In this document: positions 1-5,248 of the stretch, piece after piece
How the letters are laid out: each line of letters begins with the position of its first letter
How positions within the stretch are numbered: position 1 is the stretch's first letter
Source of the DNA: Gemmatimonadota bacterium
GTDB taxonomy: Bacteria; Gemmatimonadota; Gemmatimonadetes; Longimicrobiales; Gaopeijiaceae
Length of the DNA stretch: 5,248 nt
NCBI GenBank assembly: GCA_015492755.1
Contig: WGEM01000153.1
Span: 1 to 5,248 of the forward strand
Direction: 5' to 3'
The notes under the pieces: generated by a model
What the model was told of the DNA's origin: nothing
What the model saw: only the letters and a program-made list of their open reading frames with translations
Database searches by the model: none
Program-made: the position numbers and the translations under genes

Positions 1-503
1 GCCACCACCCCGGTGACGACGAGGGTGTGAAGCGTCCGCCCGGCGGTGAGGTTCCAGAACACGCCGTCGACGGACGCCGGCGGCGCGGGCGGCTCCTGGA
101 GGAGCCATACGAGGTGTCTGGGAAGCTGCAGATACCCCGAGGGAGGGTCCGGCGCCGGATCCCCGTGAGGCGCCCTTCGCGTGAGTTGCCGCACGGTGGG
201 CACGTCCACGAGATAGAGTGGCCGGCCGGCGTCCTGAAAGAACGCCGCGTGGTAGAGGAACGCCGCCATGGCACCGGGCATCCCCTGGCGGGCCCCCTCG
301 CCTTCCAGTCGCTGCGCCGTACTCGCCACGGCGGGCAGCCGGGCGAATGCCTGCGGATCCGAGGGATCCACGCCGAGGCGTAACGCGTCCCGCTCCACGG
401 CGGCCGCGAACGCCTCGAGGTCATCCAGACGGGGAAAGGCGAGCTCCACCGGCGTGCGCCGCGCGTACGCGTCGTGGAGACGCGGTGCGCTCCGCCCGTT
501 CAC
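1..503 (-). CDS. Hypothetical protein, C-terminus cut by the left edge
   Basis: An open frame with no stop runs from a GTG at 503-501 to the left edge, giving 167 codons. Its GTG overlaps the TGA (502-500) of the metallopeptidase upstream as GTGA, so translation is probably coupled and the two are likely in one operon. The protein begins VNGRSAPRLHDAYARR and continues with an alanine- and arginine-rich helical stretch (LDDLEAFAAAVERDALRLGV). After that come a patch with MAAFLYHAAFF, then LYLVDVPTVRQL, a proline-rich loop (PHGDPAPDPPSG), and GYLQLPRHLVWLLQEP. The visible end is more hydrophobic (VFWNLTAGRTLHTLVV) and might lead into a membrane or core segment. There is no signal peptide. GC-rich third positions across the whole frame support it being a real gene. 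I do not recognise the family, and no function is assigned. Confidence 0.72.
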   Translation of the reverse strand, partial: MNGRSAPRLHDAYARRTPVELAFPRLDDLEAFAAAVERDALRLGVDPSDPQAFARLPAVASTAQRLEGEGARQGMPGAMAAFLYHAAFFQDAGRPLYLVDVPTVRQLTRRAPHGDPAPDPPSGYLQLPRHLVWLLQEPPAPPASVDGVFWNLTAGRTLHTLVVTGVV

Positions 504-1228
504 GACGCGTCCACCCGCTCGGCGGTGACGCTGGACTCCAGCACCACCGGGCGGTAGGTGCCCAGCAGTCGCTTCGCGTCCTGCCACCAGCTCCGTCTCC
601 GCACCAGAACCACCTCCAACGAGCCCTCCTCACGCACGCCGTCCACCCAGACGAAATGGACGTCGCCCAGTTGTTCGGGCCTCCGGAAGCGATAACGCGC
701 TCCGTCCCATTCGAACTCCACCCACTCCGCCTCGACGAAGGCGTCGGCGTCCCAGACCTGCTCGATGTAGACGCTCCCCTCCACCACGTACACCCCCCGC
801 GCCACCTCGTCTCCGTGCTGATAGTACCACGGATCGAACGGGTGGCCCTGGTCCCGTTTGAAGGTCTCGTCGGCGGCGTAGTCCACATCCTCCAGCGCGT
901 CGTCCCCCGCCAGCGACTCCAGGTGATGGCGCAGCTCGTGGGTAAGCGTCTCCCAGATCTCGCCCTCCCAGTCGAAGTCCGGATCCCGACGCGCCACCTG
1001 TCGGAACGAGCCCCAGTACAGGCAGATGACGGAGCGCGTGGTGTCCGGACCGCCGAAGTCGGAGATGTGCTCCTCGGTGAGGCACTCGCCCAGCGTGTAG
1101 ATGTCGGGGAGTTCGGGGTGCGGCACGGCGTCGCGGCGGACGACCAACCCGTCCACGCCCGCCTTGTAGGCGTCGGGGATCTCGTCGAACACCGCCCGCG
1201 CGGCCCGCTCGAAGGCCTCGAATCTCAT
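500..1228 (-). CDS. Zincin-like metallopeptidase family protein with C-terminal extension
   Basis: A 242-residue soluble protein. Its N-terminal half (about residues 1-112) looks like the Zincin_1 (PF06262-type) metallopeptidase family. It starts MRFEAFERAARAVFDEIPDAY, as those proteins do, has a middle TLGECL segment, and carries the zinc motif TLTHELRHHLESLAG with His97, Glu98 and His101. A downstream acidic residue (Glu104 or Asp109/110) could be the third ligand. The remaining ~130 residues are acidic, aromatic and probably beta-rich (YVVEGSVYIEQVW, VEFEWDGARYRF), ending WWQDAKRLLGTYRP; I cannot place this part. The frame is open 53 codons further upstream, but that part lies inside the symporter gene. 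ATG 1228 matches the family N-terminus and has GGAGGG just before it, with a short spacing. It sits 16 bases after the symporter stop and overlaps the next gene by GTGA, so the three are probably co-transcribed. The peptidase substrate is unknown. Confidence 0.82.
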   Translation of the reverse strand: MRFEAFERAARAVFDEIPDAYKAGVDGLVVRRDAVPHPELPDIYTLGECLTEEHISDFGGPDTTRSVICLYWGSFRQVARRDPDFDWEGEIWETLTHELRHHLESLAGDDALEDVDYAADETFKRDQGHPFDPWYYQHGDEVARGVYVVEGSVYIEQVWDADAFVEAEWVEFEWDGARYRFRRPEQLGDVHFVWVDGVREEGSLEVVLVRRRSWWQDAKRLLGTYRPVVLESSVTAERVDAS

Positions 1229-1244
1229 GCCCTCCGCCGCGGGC

Positions 1245-2705
1245 TCACTCCGCCTCCACCGCCCGGGCGCGTGCCTGCACGGTCCGGGCGAGCCAGCCGT
1301 TGGCGGCGAGGAGGACCGCCAGCACCACGCCCCACTGGATGAGCACCGTTCCGATGTTGTAGGGGCTGAACAGCGTCCAGGTCTCACGGAAGTCGGCGCC
1401 GCGGGCGCTCCAGAGCCACCATACCGCCAGGATCACCGCCTCCACCGCCACGAGGCGGATGGCCCAGTCCCACCAGGCGCCAATCCGGATGTCGGAACCT
1501 TCCTGGTTGATGAAGCGCTCCCGGAAGCGCGTCACGCCGTAGCGCAGCACCGCAAAGGCGAAGAAGAAGCCCGAAAGCATGAGCCCCACGCCCCACACCC
1601 AGTCCTGGTTCTGGAAGACCTCGAGTTTGAGTGCGCTGGGAATCCCGAAGAGCACGCCCGCCGCGCCCACGATGGCGATGGCGCGGCGTCGGGACATGCC
1701 CAGATCCATGAGAACCCGGCTCGCCAGTTCGATCATCGCCACCAGGCTCGTCCACGCAGCGAAGACCAGCGCCAGGAAGAAGAGCGCCTGGAAGAACCGC
1801 CCCCCCGGGATCTGGGCGAAGAGCTGCGGCACCCAGATAAAGGTGAGGCCCTCGTTTCCGGCACCCACGATCTCGCTGGCGGCCTCCGGCATGACCGAGA
1901 AGACGGTGCAGAGGACCATGATCCCCGCCAGGAGCGACATGGAGTTGTTCCCGAACCCGATGACGAAGGCGTTCAGCGCCGTGTCTTCCCGTGCCCGCAT
2001 GTAGACCGCGTAGGTGAGCACCAGCCCCCACCCCGCGCCCGTATCCCAGGCGTTCTGTGTGAGCGCCTGGATCCAGATCTCATAGTTGGCCAGAGCCGCC
2101 CAGTCGGGGGTGAAGAGGAACTCCAGCCCCGCGCTCGCCCCGGGGAGCGTCACGGCGCGTACCGCCAGCACCACCACCAGGATCACCAGGCTGGGAATGA
2201 GGAACCGCGCCGCGGTCTCGATGCCCTTCACGCCGCGCGACACCACGAACACGCCCATGGCCATCGCCGCCACATGGGTGATGAGGGCCTGGGGGGTGGA
2301 GTGGAAGCCCTCCCAGAAGGCACCCGGCACCGCCTCCGGAACCTCACCCGTCAGCGTGGCCACGAAGAAGCGGATGGTCCACCCCATGACGACGCTGTAG
2401 TAGAACATGATGGCGGTGGCCACGAAGGCCACCCACGCGCCCATCCACGCGAACTTCGGCCCGATCATCTTCACGAACGCGCCCACCGGACCCTGGCGGG
2501 TCCCCTTCCCCATGGCGAACTCCAGGATCAGGAGCGGAACCGACCACGCCAGCAGGAACACCACCCAGGCCACCAGAAAGGCCCCACCGCCATTGCTGGC
2601 GGCGATGCGGGGGAACCTCCAGATGTTGCCGGTACCCACCGCCATCCCCAGCATGGCCAGAAGCATGCCCCAGCGGGAGCTGAAGACCTCCGATCTCGAC
2701 GTCAC
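1245..2705 (-). CDS. Neurotransmitter:sodium symporter (NSS/SNF) family transporter
   Basis: A 486-residue inner-membrane sodium-coupled symporter of the LeuT fold, probably taking up an amino acid or related small amine. TM1 has AVGTGNIWRFP, followed by NGGGAF. Gly20, Ala22, Val23, Asn27 and Arg30 fall at the same residue numbers as the sodium and gate residues of LeuT. The TM8 segment FAAWTSLVAMIE keeps the Ala-x-x-Thr-Ser of the second sodium site. TM6 is divergent: QNAWDTGAGWGLVLTY puts Asp221 where LeuT has Thr254. About 11-12 hydrophobic segments are visible. The GTG at 2705 is chosen over an ATG at 2771. It has AGGAGG five bases upstream, gives the family N-terminus (SRSEVFSSRWGMLLAM), and lies downstream of a good promoter; the ATG lies at or before the predicted transcript start. 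It is the first gene of a probable minus-strand operon. The substrate cannot be told from the sequence. Confidence 0.95.
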   Translation of the reverse strand: MTSRSEVFSSRWGMLLAMLGMAVGTGNIWRFPRIAASNGGGAFLVAWVVFLLAWSVPLLILEFAMGKGTRQGPVGAFVKMIGPKFAWMGAWVAFVATAIMFYYSVVMGWTIRFFVATLTGEVPEAVPGAFWEGFHSTPQALITHVAAMAMGVFVVSRGVKGIETAARFLIPSLVILVVVLAVRAVTLPGASAGLEFLFTPDWAALANYEIWIQALTQNAWDTGAGWGLVLTYAVYMRAREDTALNAFVIGFGNNSMSLLAGIMVLCTVFSVMPEAASEIVGAGNEGLTFIWVPQLFAQIPGGRFFQALFFLALVFAAWTSLVAMIELASRVLMDLGMSRRRAIAIVGAAGVLFGIPSALKLEVFQNQDWVWGVGLMLSGFFFAFAVLRYGVTRFRERFINQEGSDIRIGAWWDWAIRLVAVEAVILAVWWLWSARGADFRETWTLFSPYNIGTVLIQWGVVLAVLLAANGWLARTVQARARAVEAE

Positions 2706-2710
2706 CGATC

Positions 2711-2716
2711 CCTCCT
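2711..2716 (-). promoter_or_regulatory. Ribosome binding site fixing the symporter GTG start
   Basis: AGGAGG on the minus strand, five bases before the GTG at 2705. It is a full Shine-Dalgarno match and favours the 486-residue form over the 508-residue form from ATG 2771. Confidence 0.85.
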
Positions 2717-2749
2717 GGGTCTTCCGTGGTATTCGGGTGGCGGACGCAG

Positions 2750-2769
2750 GCCCGCCAGGACGGGCGGGC
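2750..2769. repeat. 7-bp GC inverted repeat at the symporter transcript start
   Basis: GCCCGCC (2750-2756) and GGCGGGC (2763-2769) form a perfect inverted repeat with a 6-base loop. It lies at about +1 of the predicted minus-strand transcript, so it could be a 5' stabilising hairpin or an operator. It is short and all G/C in a GC-rich region, so chance is possible. Confidence 0.4.
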
Positions 2770-2772
2770 ATG

Positions 2773-2802
2773 AGTATAGGCGGCGGGCCGGGACGGGGCC
2801 AA
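2773..2802 (-). promoter_or_regulatory. Sigma70-type promoter for the symporter operon
   Basis: On the minus strand, a -35-like TTGGCC (2802-2797, four of six matches to TTGACA) and a -10 TATACT (2778-2773, five of six matches to TATAAT) are separated by 18 bases. The TATACT stands out in very GC-rich surroundings. Transcription would start near 2766, leaving a leader of about 60 bases before the GTG at 2705. No comparable promoter is visible for the plus-strand genes. Confidence 0.6.
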
Positions 2803-2814
2803 GGCGCCGGCCCG
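2784..2814. repeat. 8-bp inverted repeat bracketing the -35 region
   Basis: CGGGCCGG (2784-2791) and CCGGCCCG (2807-2814) are perfect inverted copies with a 15-base gap. Their centres are 23 bp apart, about two helical turns. The predicted -35 hexamer (2797-2802) lies in the gap. The arrangement could be a dimeric regulator site, but the GC-rich composition weakens the case. Confidence 0.35.
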
Positions 2815-2815
2815 A

Positions 2816-3493
2816 TTGCGGAGCTGCGTCCCCGCCGGCAGCTTCCCGCCGGTGGACCGCTCCGCCATCGCCCGCTCGACCAGGAGGCTGCATCATGACC
2901 CGGAGCATCTGTGTGACGTGCATCCTCACCGCCGCGCCGGGGGTGCGCTGTCCGCCCCGCACGAGCTGGCGGAGATGGACTTCGTCTCGGACGACAATCC
3001 CAACAAGGAGCGGGCGCGTGTCATGCTTCGCGTGAGGGGCGACATCCGACGGCACCTGGACGAGCTGGAGCCCAGCGGCGAACCAGTGAACGTGGGATGC
3101 GCCACGTGCCACAACGGGAAGCCCCACCCCCAGACGCTGGAGGAGGCGCTGAGGGAGCGCGACCACCAGGAGGGAGGCGAGGCCGCCGTCGCCTACTTGC
3201 TGGAGCTCAGAGACGCATACTACGGCTCGGCAGCGTACGACTTCACACCTCAATCGGTGGTCCGGGTGGCCAACGCCTTCCTCACGGAGGAGAACGACAC
3301 CACCGTGGCCGAGCACCTCGTGGAGCTGAACCTGGAGCACCATCCCGAGTCCGCCGCGGCGCTGGAAGGCCGGGCCGATCTGCACGCCGTCCGGGGGAAC
3401 GCTCCGGCGGCCATCGAGGTTTACGAGCGGATCCTCGAACGAGATCCGCAGAACCGCAGGGTGCGCGCGAAGCTTCAGCGGCTCCGCCGCTGA
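2816..3493 (+). CDS. CytoC_RC-like c-type cytochrome with TPR-like tail, 5' end probably disrupted
   Basis: The uninterrupted frame runs from a TTG at 2816 to TGA 3491-3493 (225 codons), but only the part from about 2960 looks like the family. It reads HELAEMDFVSDDNPNK, then ERARVMLRV, the haem motif CATCHNG (cysteines at 3098 and 3107), KPHPQTLEEAL, an AYYGSAAYDF block, and a C-terminal TPR-like helix pair (EHHPESAAALEG, AAIEVYERILERDPQN). This order is typical of small cytochromes related to the photosynthetic reaction-centre cytochrome subunit (PF02276-like), which act in periplasmic electron transfer. Intact members begin with a signal peptide and a first CxxCH; both are missing here. The likely native start is ATG 2895 in a different frame, so the first ~48 residues of this frame are probably not protein. 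It may be a pseudogene, or the sequence may contain errors. It lies 46 bases before ynjE. Confidence 0.7.
   Translation: MRSCVPAGSFPPVDRSAIARSTRRLHHDPEHLCDVHPHRRAGGALSAPHELAEMDFVSDDNPNKERARVMLRVRGDIRRHLDELEPSGEPVNVGCATCHNGKPHPQTLEEALRERDHQEGGEAAVAYLLELRDAYYGSAAYDFTPQSVVRVANAFLTEENDTTVAEHLVELNLEHHPESAAALEGRADLHAVRGNAPAAIEVYERILERDPQNRRVRAKLQRLRR
2882..2887 (+). promoter_or_regulatory. Ribosome binding site for ATG 2895
   Basis: AGGAGG followed by seven bases and ATG at 2895. It is a textbook site, but its ATG opens a frame different from the one encoding the conserved cytochrome. This is one reason to think the gene is frameshifted. Confidence 0.65.
2895..2960 (+). other. 5' segment of the cytochrome gene, out of frame with the rest
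   Basis: From ATG 2895 the frame reads MTRSICVTCILTAAPGVRCPP. Its third positions are almost all G or C (20 of 22 codons up to 2960), as expected of coding sequence here; upstream of the ATG that bias fades. LTAAPGVRC resembles the (F/L)TxALGVRC that precedes the first haem motif in this family. In the other frame, HELAEMDF at 2960 is what should follow. The join would read GVRC-P-P-x-HELAEMDF, so a change of about one base near 2955-2960 separates the halves. Left in its own frame, this segment continues only to a stop at 3036-3038. Confidence 0.55.
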
Positions 3494-3513
3494 GGTCCGG
3501 GACGCACGGACCT
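3493..3513 (+). terminator. Intercistronic stem-loop after the cytochrome stop (weak, no T-tract)
   Basis: AGGTCCG (3493-3499) and CGGACCT (3507-3513) form a perfect 7-bp stem with a 7-base loop, starting at the last base of the stop codon. No run of T follows, so it is not a standard intrinsic terminator. It may slow transcription, protect the 3' end of the upstream message, or occur by chance. Confidence 0.35.
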
Positions 3514-3539
3514 GCCTCACCTCCCACGAAAGGACCCGC

Positions 3540-4841
3540 ATGGATTCCCCCACCCCGTCCCTCACCACGAGCGAGGTGGCCGAGCTCCTCGGAGCCGGCC
3601 GCGTGCACCTCGTCGATGTCCGCCCGGTGGACGCCTACAACGGCTGGCGGCTGCGCAATGAGCCGCGCGGCGGACACATCCCCGGCGCCAGGAGCCTCCC
3701 GCTCAAGTGGACGAGGTACATGGACTGGATGGAGATCGTCCGGTCCAAAGGGATCGGTCCGGAGGCGCGCGTGGTGGTCTACGGCTACGAAGCCGGTGAC
3801 GCCCGCGCCGTGACCGATCTCTTCACCCGTGCGGGCTACCCGGACGTGGCGGTCTACGAGGGCTTCGCCGACGAGTGGGTGACGGATCCGGAACGGCCGC
3901 TGGCCAGGCTGGCACGCTACCGGCACCTTGTCCCGCCGTCCTGGCTGGCGTCCGCCCTGGATGCGGGAAGCGCCCCCGAGTGGGACGGAGGGAAGCTGGT
4001 GGTCTGCCACTGTCATTACCGCAACCCGGACGACTACGACGCCGGGCACATTCCCGGGGCGGTGCCGCTGGACACGCTGGAGCTGGAAGCGCCCGGGACG
4101 TGGAATCGACGGAGCCCCCAGGAGGTGAAGGCGGCGCTGGAGCGCCTGGGGATCCGCCGCGACAGCACCGTGGTGGTCTACGGCCGCTTCTCGGCGCCCA
4201 GGAATGAGGACCCCTTCCCGGGAAGCGCCGCCGGTCAGCTCGCCGCCTTCCGCTGTGCCTTCATCATGCTCTGGGCGGGTGTGGAAGACGTGCGCGTCCT
4301 CAACGGCGGAGTCCAGTCGTGGACGGACGAGGGATACCCGTTGAGCACCGAGCCAACCGCACCCGACCCGGTGGCGGACTTCGGCGGCGTGGTGCCCGCC
4401 CGGCCGGAACTGGCGGTGGACACCCCGGAGGCCAAGGAAATCCTGGCGGACCCCGACGCCAACCTGGTGAGTGTGCGGAGCTGGCCCGAGTACATCGGCG
4501 AGGTGAGCGGCTACAACTACATCGAGAAGAAGGGGCGCATCCCCGGGTCGGTGTTCGGCAACTGCGGAAGCGACGCCTACCACATGGAGAATTACCGCAA
4601 CCCCGACCACACCACGCGGGAGTTCGGGGAGGTGGAGCGTCAGCTCGCGGAGGCGGGCGTCACCCCCCACCGGCGCAACGCCTTCTACTGCGGCACGGGG
4701 TGGCGGGGTGCCGAAGCCTTCATGAACGCGTGGCTCATGGGCTGGCCGCGCGTGGCGGTGTACGACGGCGGTTGGTTCGAATGGAGCCGCGACCCCTCCA
4801 ACCCCGTGGGGACGGGGATCCCCGGACCGGACAATCCATGA
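3540..4841 (+). CDS. ynjE: Three-domain rhodanese sulfurtransferase, YnjE type
   Basis: A 433-residue sulfurtransferase that moves sulfane sulfur from a small donor, such as thiosulfate or mercaptopyruvate, through a cysteine persulfide to an acceptor. Three rhodanese domains are visible: about residues 8-120 (LVDVRPVDAY, GGHIPGARSLPL), 128-280 (DAGHIPGAVPLD) and 286-433 (KKGRIPGSVFGN). Only the third has the active loop, FYCGTGWRG with Cys384. The loop position in domains 1 and 2 has glycine (VVVYGYE, Gly82; VVVYGRF, Gly215). Length, the CGTGWR loop, the DAYHMENYRNPDHT stretch and the C-terminus (DPSNPVGTGIPGPD) all agree with Escherichia coli YnjE. The N-terminus (MDSPTPSLTTSEVAELL) has no signal peptide, so the protein should be cytoplasmic. 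The start is supported by GAAAGGA five bases upstream. The stop overlaps the sufE ATG. Confidence 0.93.
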   Translation: MDSPTPSLTTSEVAELLGAGRVHLVDVRPVDAYNGWRLRNEPRGGHIPGARSLPLKWTRYMDWMEIVRSKGIGPEARVVVYGYEAGDARAVTDLFTRAGYPDVAVYEGFADEWVTDPERPLARLARYRHLVPPSWLASALDAGSAPEWDGGKLVVCHCHYRNPDDYDAGHIPGAVPLDTLELEAPGTWNRRSPQEVKAALERLGIRRDSTVVVYGRFSAPRNEDPFPGSAAGQLAAFRCAFIMLWAGVEDVRVLNGGVQSWTDEGYPLSTEPTAPDPVADFGGVVPARPELAVDTPEAKEILADPDANLVSVRSWPEYIGEVSGYNYIEKKGRIPGSVFGNCGSDAYHMENYRNPDHTTREFGEVERQLAEAGVTPHRRNAFYCGTGWRGAEAFMNAWLMGWPRVAVYDGGWFEWSRDPSNPVGTGIPGPDNP

Positions 4842-5248
4842 CGGATGTCGTGGAGGCCCAGCGCCGCATCGTGGAGGAGATGGCGGGGCTGGAAGACCAC
4901 CTCGCCCGCTATGGCTTCCTGGTGGCCCGGGGCCGGGCGCTGGAGTCGCCTCCGGACATCCGAAAGGAGGAGTTCCTGGTGCCGGGCTGCCAGTCGCAGG
5001 TGTGGATCCGCGCCAGGCTGGAGGACGGGAGGCTGCGCATCGAGGCCGACTCCGACGCGTGGATCACCCGCGGCATCATCTCGCTCCTGGTGGAGGCGCT
5101 GGACGGTCACGCGCCGGAGGAGGTCCGCGACGCCGAGCTCTTCTTCCTGGACGAGACGGGCCTGTCCGCCCACCTCTCCCCCTCCCGGGCCAACGGGCTC
5201 GCGGCCATGGTGGCCCGGATCCGCGAGCTGGCGGCGGAGGCGAGCGGC
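4838..5248 (+). CDS. sufE: SufE family sulfur acceptor protein, cut at the right edge
   Basis: SufE takes persulfide sulfur from a cysteine desulfurase (SufS) and passes it on for Fe-S cluster assembly in the cytoplasm. The frame opens at ATG 4838 and runs 137 codons to the window edge without a stop. The acceptor motif LVPGCQSQVWI is present with Cys51, the same position as in E. coli SufE. Downstream are DSDAWITRGIISLLVEALDG and the C-terminal signature LSPSRANGL. SufE proteins are usually about 140 residues, so only a few residues and the stop are missing. The ATG overlaps the ynjE TGA as ATGA, so its translation is probably coupled to ynjE. No strong separate ribosome binding site precedes it. 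No sufS lies in view; it could be further downstream. Confidence 0.95.
   Translation, partial: MTDVVEAQRRIVEEMAGLEDHLARYGFLVARGRALESPPDIRKEEFLVPGCQSQVWIRARLEDGRLRIEADSDAWITRGIISLLVEALDGHAPEEVRDAELFFLDETGLSAHLSPSRANGLAAMVARIRELAAEASG

Noticed and set aside
218..1342. A 374-codon plus-strand open frame opposite the metallopeptidase
   Set aside because: Low-complexity Arg/Pro/Ala text with no recognisable domain; the minus-strand gene has a zinc motif, good spacing and coupled neighbours.
1229..1387. A 53-residue N-terminal extension of the metallopeptidase
   Set aside because: It lies mostly inside the symporter gene in another frame and reads as Arg/Ser/Pro shadow text; MRFEAFERAARAVF is the family start.
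2706..2771. A 22-residue N-terminal extension of the symporter from ATG 2771
   Set aside because: The extension is Pro/Arg/Gly-rich, lies at or before the predicted transcript start, and the GTG at 2705 has a full ribosome binding site and the family N-terminus.
2895..2975. Programmed -1 ribosomal frameshifting in the cytochrome gene
   Set aside because: The codons at the junction (CCG CCC CGC) do not form a slippery X-XXY-YYZ heptamer, and the join would still lack the second haem cysteine.
1227..3035. A 602-codon plus-strand open frame opposite the symporter
   Set aside because: It is antisense to a clear LeuT-fold gene, rich in His, Arg and Pro with no family motif, as expected from high-GC shadow frames. 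Only its last part (from ATG 2895) is relevant, as the cytochrome 5' segment.
3282..4670. A 462-codon minus-strand open frame opposite ynjE
   Set aside because: It is antisense to an unmistakable rhodanese and has no motif of its own.
4813..4824. Perfect 12-bp palindrome CGGGGATCCCCG near the end of ynjE
   Set aside because: It lies within the coding sequence (Gly-Ile-Pro-Gly) and is GC-rich; nothing else suggests a regulatory site.

Overview
The window is high-GC bacterial DNA, roughly two thirds G+C by eye, with a strong preference for G or C at third codon positions. It is densely coding and has one divergent intergenic region. The mix of a CytoC_RC-type multihaem cytochrome with a TPR-like tail, a divergent LeuT-fold sodium symporter and GTG starts would fit Gemmatimonadota or a related soil or marine lineage. 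That placement is inference; no marker gene is present.

Left half, minus strand (2705 down to 1): a compact probable operon. It starts with a 486-residue neurotransmitter:sodium symporter (NSS/SNF) protein. A HExxH metallopeptidase with an unrecognised C-terminal extension follows after 16 bases. A third protein of unknown function is coupled to it by a GTGA stop/start overlap and runs off the left edge. A good sigma70-type promoter (TATACT, 18-base spacer, TTGGCC) lies about 70 bases upstream of the symporter GTG, with GC-rich inverted repeats around it.

Right half, plus strand (about 2895 to 5248): first comes a CytoC_RC-like cytochrome gene whose 5' end looks broken. A well-placed ATG with an AGGAGG opens one frame up to a GVRC motif. 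The conserved remainder, including a CATCH haem motif, is in another frame, and the first haem motif is destroyed at the junction. After a 7-bp stem-loop comes a three-domain rhodanese of the YnjE type, with only the last domain active (CGTGWR, Cys384). It is followed, with an ATGA overlap, by SufE with its acceptor cysteine at Cys51. The right edge cuts SufE at codon 137, close to its normal C-terminus.

The YnjE-SufE pair suggests a coupled persulfide relay: a sulfurtransferase generates protein persulfide and SufE passes sulfur to Fe-S cluster assembly. No SufS or other SUF scaffold gene is visible. No RNA gene, CRISPR array, insertion sequence or origin was found.
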